Part shown: piece after piece, positions 62,411 to 64,000 of the stretch
Position numbering within the stretch: position 1 is the stretch's first letter
How the letters are laid out: each line of letters begins with the position of its first letter
Source of the DNA: Geothrix sp. 21YS21S-4
GTDB taxonomy: Bacteria > Acidobacteriota > Holophagae > Holophagales > Holophagaceae
Length of the DNA stretch: 64,000 bases
Direction: 5' to 3'
NCBI RefSeq assembly: GCF_030845995.1
Contig: NZ_CP132719.1
Coordinates: forward strand, 744,001-808,000
Made by a program: the position numbers and the translations under genes
The notes under the pieces: generated by a model
Databases searched by the model: none
Told to the model about the DNA's origin: nothing
What the model saw: the letters and a program-made list of their open reading frames with translations, nothing else

Positions 62411-63384
62411 GGGCGAGCGCCCAGGAAGTCCCGGTACCAGGGGATGGTCCGCGCGAGTCCCGCTTCGAGATCGTGGGCCGGTCGCCACTGGAGGCGCGTG
62501 CGGGCCTTTTCGCTGTTCAGGTACTGGTCCTGGATCTCGGCCTTGCCCCCGCCCTGGATCACGGGCTGGAGGTCGGAGCGCCCCATGGCGCGGAGGACGG
62601 CCGCGGTCATGTCGAGGACGCTCAGGCGGCTTTCGGGGCTGAAGTTGAAGGCCTCTCCCCGGATGCCTTCCTCGCGGCTCCGCAGCGCGAGCTGCAGGTA
62701 GGCGTCCACCACGTCGTCCACGAAGATATAGTCGCGGAGGTTGGTGCCGTTCGAGCGGAGCATAGGCGCCCGCTCCTCCAGGACCGCGCGGATGGTGCCC
62801 GGAACGATGCGGCTCCAGTTGAGGTCGCCCCCGCCGTAGATGTTTCCGCAGCGGGCGATGGTCACCGGCAGGCCGTAGGTGTGGGCGTAGGTGTGGGCGA
62901 TGAGGTCCGTGCAGCTCTTGGAGACGTCGTAGGGGTGGCGCCCCTTGAGCGGCATCTCCTCGACGTAGGGCAGCAGGTCGGAGTCGCCGTAGGCCTTGTC
63001 GCTGGACGCCACGACCACGGACTTCACCAGTGCGGAGTGGACGCGGCAGGCCTCCAGGAGGTTGTAGGTGCCCCGAATGTTCGATTCGAACGTGAGGAGC
63101 GGACTCCGCAGGGCGACGCCGACGATGGCCTGGGCGCCCAGATGGATGACTGTCTCCACCTCATGCTCGCTGACGGCCCGCTCCACGGCGGCGTAGTCCT
63201 CCAGCGCCCCCTGAACCACGCGGCAGGCGCCGATGGTTCCCGCTCGGACCAGTTCGCTCCGCGGATCCCAATCCCGCACGAAGGCAACCACGTCGGCCCC
63301 CTCCGCGACCAGGCGCGCGCAGAGGGAGGCGCCGACCACGCCCGTGGCGCCGGTGACAAGAACGGAGGTTCCCCGCCAGCTCAT
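62407..63384 (-). CDS. rfbG: CDP-glucose 4,6-dehydratase
   Basis: This extended SDR has 325 residues. It has the NAD loop [13 protein letters not shown], catalytic Ser in [18 protein letters not shown] (Tyr-x3-Lys) and [16 protein letters not shown], the last typical of RfbG. It converts CDP-glucose to CDP-4-keto-6-deoxyglucose. It is slightly shorter than usual (about 355). It overlaps rfbF and rfbH by 4 bases each. Confidence 0.88.
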   Translation of the reverse strand: MSWRGTSVLVTGATGVVGASLCARLVAEGADVVAFVRDWDPRSELVRAGTIGACRVVQGALEDYAAVERAVSEHEVETVIHLGAQAIVGVALRSPLLTFESNIRGTYNLLEACRVHSALVKSVVVASSDKAYGDSDLLPYVEEMPLKGRHPYDVSKSCTDLIAHTYAHTYGLPVTIARCGNIYGGGDLNWSRIVPGTIRAVLEERAPMLRSNGTNLRDYIFVDDVVDAYLQLALRSREEGIRGEAFNFSPESRLSVLDMTAAVLRAMGRSDLQPVIQGGGKAEIQDQYLNSEKARTRLQWRPAHDLEAGLARTIPWYRDFLGARP

Positions 63385-64000
63385 GGCCACACCTTCCAGG
63401 GCGCGCGGCCCGATTCCCACAGCGTTTCGAGGAGGTGCTTCTCGCGCAGGGTGTCCATGGGCTGCCAGAACCCTTCGTGGCGGAAGGCGTGGAGCTGGCC
63501 GTCCCGGGCGAGCTTCTCGAGGGGATCCAGTTCCCACAGGGTGGCGTCGCCGGAGATGTAGTCGAGAACGCGGCGGTCCAGGACGAAGAACCCCCCGTTG
63601 ATCCATCCTTCCCCGGTCTGCGGCTTTTCGTCGAACCGGACCACCTCATCGCCCTCCAGCGAGAGTCCGCCGAAGCGGGCGGGGGGGCGGACGGCGGTGA
63701 TGGTGGCCAGTTTCCCGTGCCGCTTGTGGAAGGCGTACAGCGCCTGTAGGTCGACGTTCCCGAGCCCGTCGCCGTAGGTCATGAAGAAGGTGTCGTCTTC
63801 CCCTAGCCACGCCTCGAGCCGCTTGATCCGACCCCCCGTCTGCGTCTGCGCGCCGGTGTCCACCAGGTGCACCACCCAGGGCACGGGAGCGCCGGGCTGG
63901 GAGGTGTGGCGGCCCGTTGTGAGATCCACCGTGAGGTTCGCGTTGAGGGCGTGGAAATTCAGGAAGTATTCCTTGATCGCTTCGCCCTTGTAGCCCAGGG
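63381..64000 (-). CDS. rfbF: Glucose-1-phosphate cytidylyltransferase (partial, N-terminus off the window)
   Basis: This is the C-terminal about 205 residues of the enzyme that makes CDP-glucose from CTP and glucose-1-phosphate. GYKGEAIKEYFLNF at the window edge, then TFFMTYGDGLGNVDL (nucleotide-binding YGDG), ITAVRPPARFGGL, GWINGGFFVLDRRVLDYI and QPMDTLREK are diagnostic. The gene runs off the right edge and opens the sugar operon as seen here. Confidence 0.92.
   Translation of the reverse strand, partial: LGYKGEAIKEYFLNFHALNANLTVDLTTGRHTSQPGAPVPWVVHLVDTGAQTQTGGRIKRLEAWLGEDDTFFMTYGDGLGNVDLQALYAFHKRHGKLATITAVRPPARFGGLSLEGDEVVRFDEKPQTGEGWINGGFFVLDRRVLDYISGDATLWELDPLEKLARDGQLHAFRHEGFWQPMDTLREKHLLETLWESGRAPWKVWP

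Overview
The window is high-GC bacterial chromosome with short intergenic gaps and many ATGA or TGATG stop/start overlaps. The gene content (hrcA-grpE-dnaK-dnaJ, pilB-pilT-pilC with several type IV pilins, a tandem MdtABC-like RND pump, many histidine kinases) and the overall style suggest an Acidobacteriota of the Holophagae/Geothrix type. That placement is an inference from gene style; no rRNA or other decisive marker is present.

Layout. 1-6.3 kb: an ECF sigma factor translationally coupled to a sensor kinase, a divergent cytosolic kinase, an ArnB-like aminotransferase and a hybrid kinase. 6.3-13.5 kb: a HAD 5'-nucleotidase, a SprT-like protease, then an accessory patch (an FRG-domain gene lying between a half attC-like sequence and a dead second copy of part of sprT), hemolysin III, an RMD1/DUF155 protein, a small unknown gene and an Ig/NHL lipoprotein. 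13.6-29.8 kb: aspS, RND efflux operon, metallo-hydrolase, MarR, RhlE, hisS, an amidase divergent from hisS with overlapping start codons, and an HxlR regulator divergent from a SnoaL/SDR pair.

29.8-35.0 kb is the most striking region. A tRNA-Arg(CCG) gene and a perfect 44-bp copy of its 5' half bound a 5.1-kb island. The island contains an integron: an intI integrase with all catalytic residues but broken by a one-base frameshift, then an array with three clear attC sites (124, 108 and 124 bp) and about four cassettes. The cassettes hold a HEPN-like protein, a piece with no convincing gene, a 522-residue AT-rich secreted beta-helix protein and a short lipoprotein-like ORF.

35.1-48.0 kb: DUF2062, a PadR regulator with a visible operator inside its promoter, a HAAS-like membrane protein, rpmE, prfA whose last 27 codons are repeated in three tandem copies, a glycine-zipper lipoprotein, the heat-shock operon, a GGDEF protein and a large unknown helical protein. 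48.0-56.8 kb: pilB, pilT, pilC, a pilin-like gene, a three-gene ABC-2 transporter resembling lantibiotic-immunity exporters, and two paralogous pilins, each with a sigma-54 type -24/-12 promoter.

56.9-64.0 kb is a leftward operon, cut by the window edge, for a CDP-activated branched 3,6-dideoxy sugar: RfbF, RfbG, RfbH (with the diagnostic His220 and the full 2Fe-2S cysteine pattern), a reductase/epimerase, and a thiamine-diphosphate enzyme like YerE, followed by a NeuB-family synthase. The combination resembles yersiniose synthesis with an unexpected sialic-acid-synthase-like last gene.
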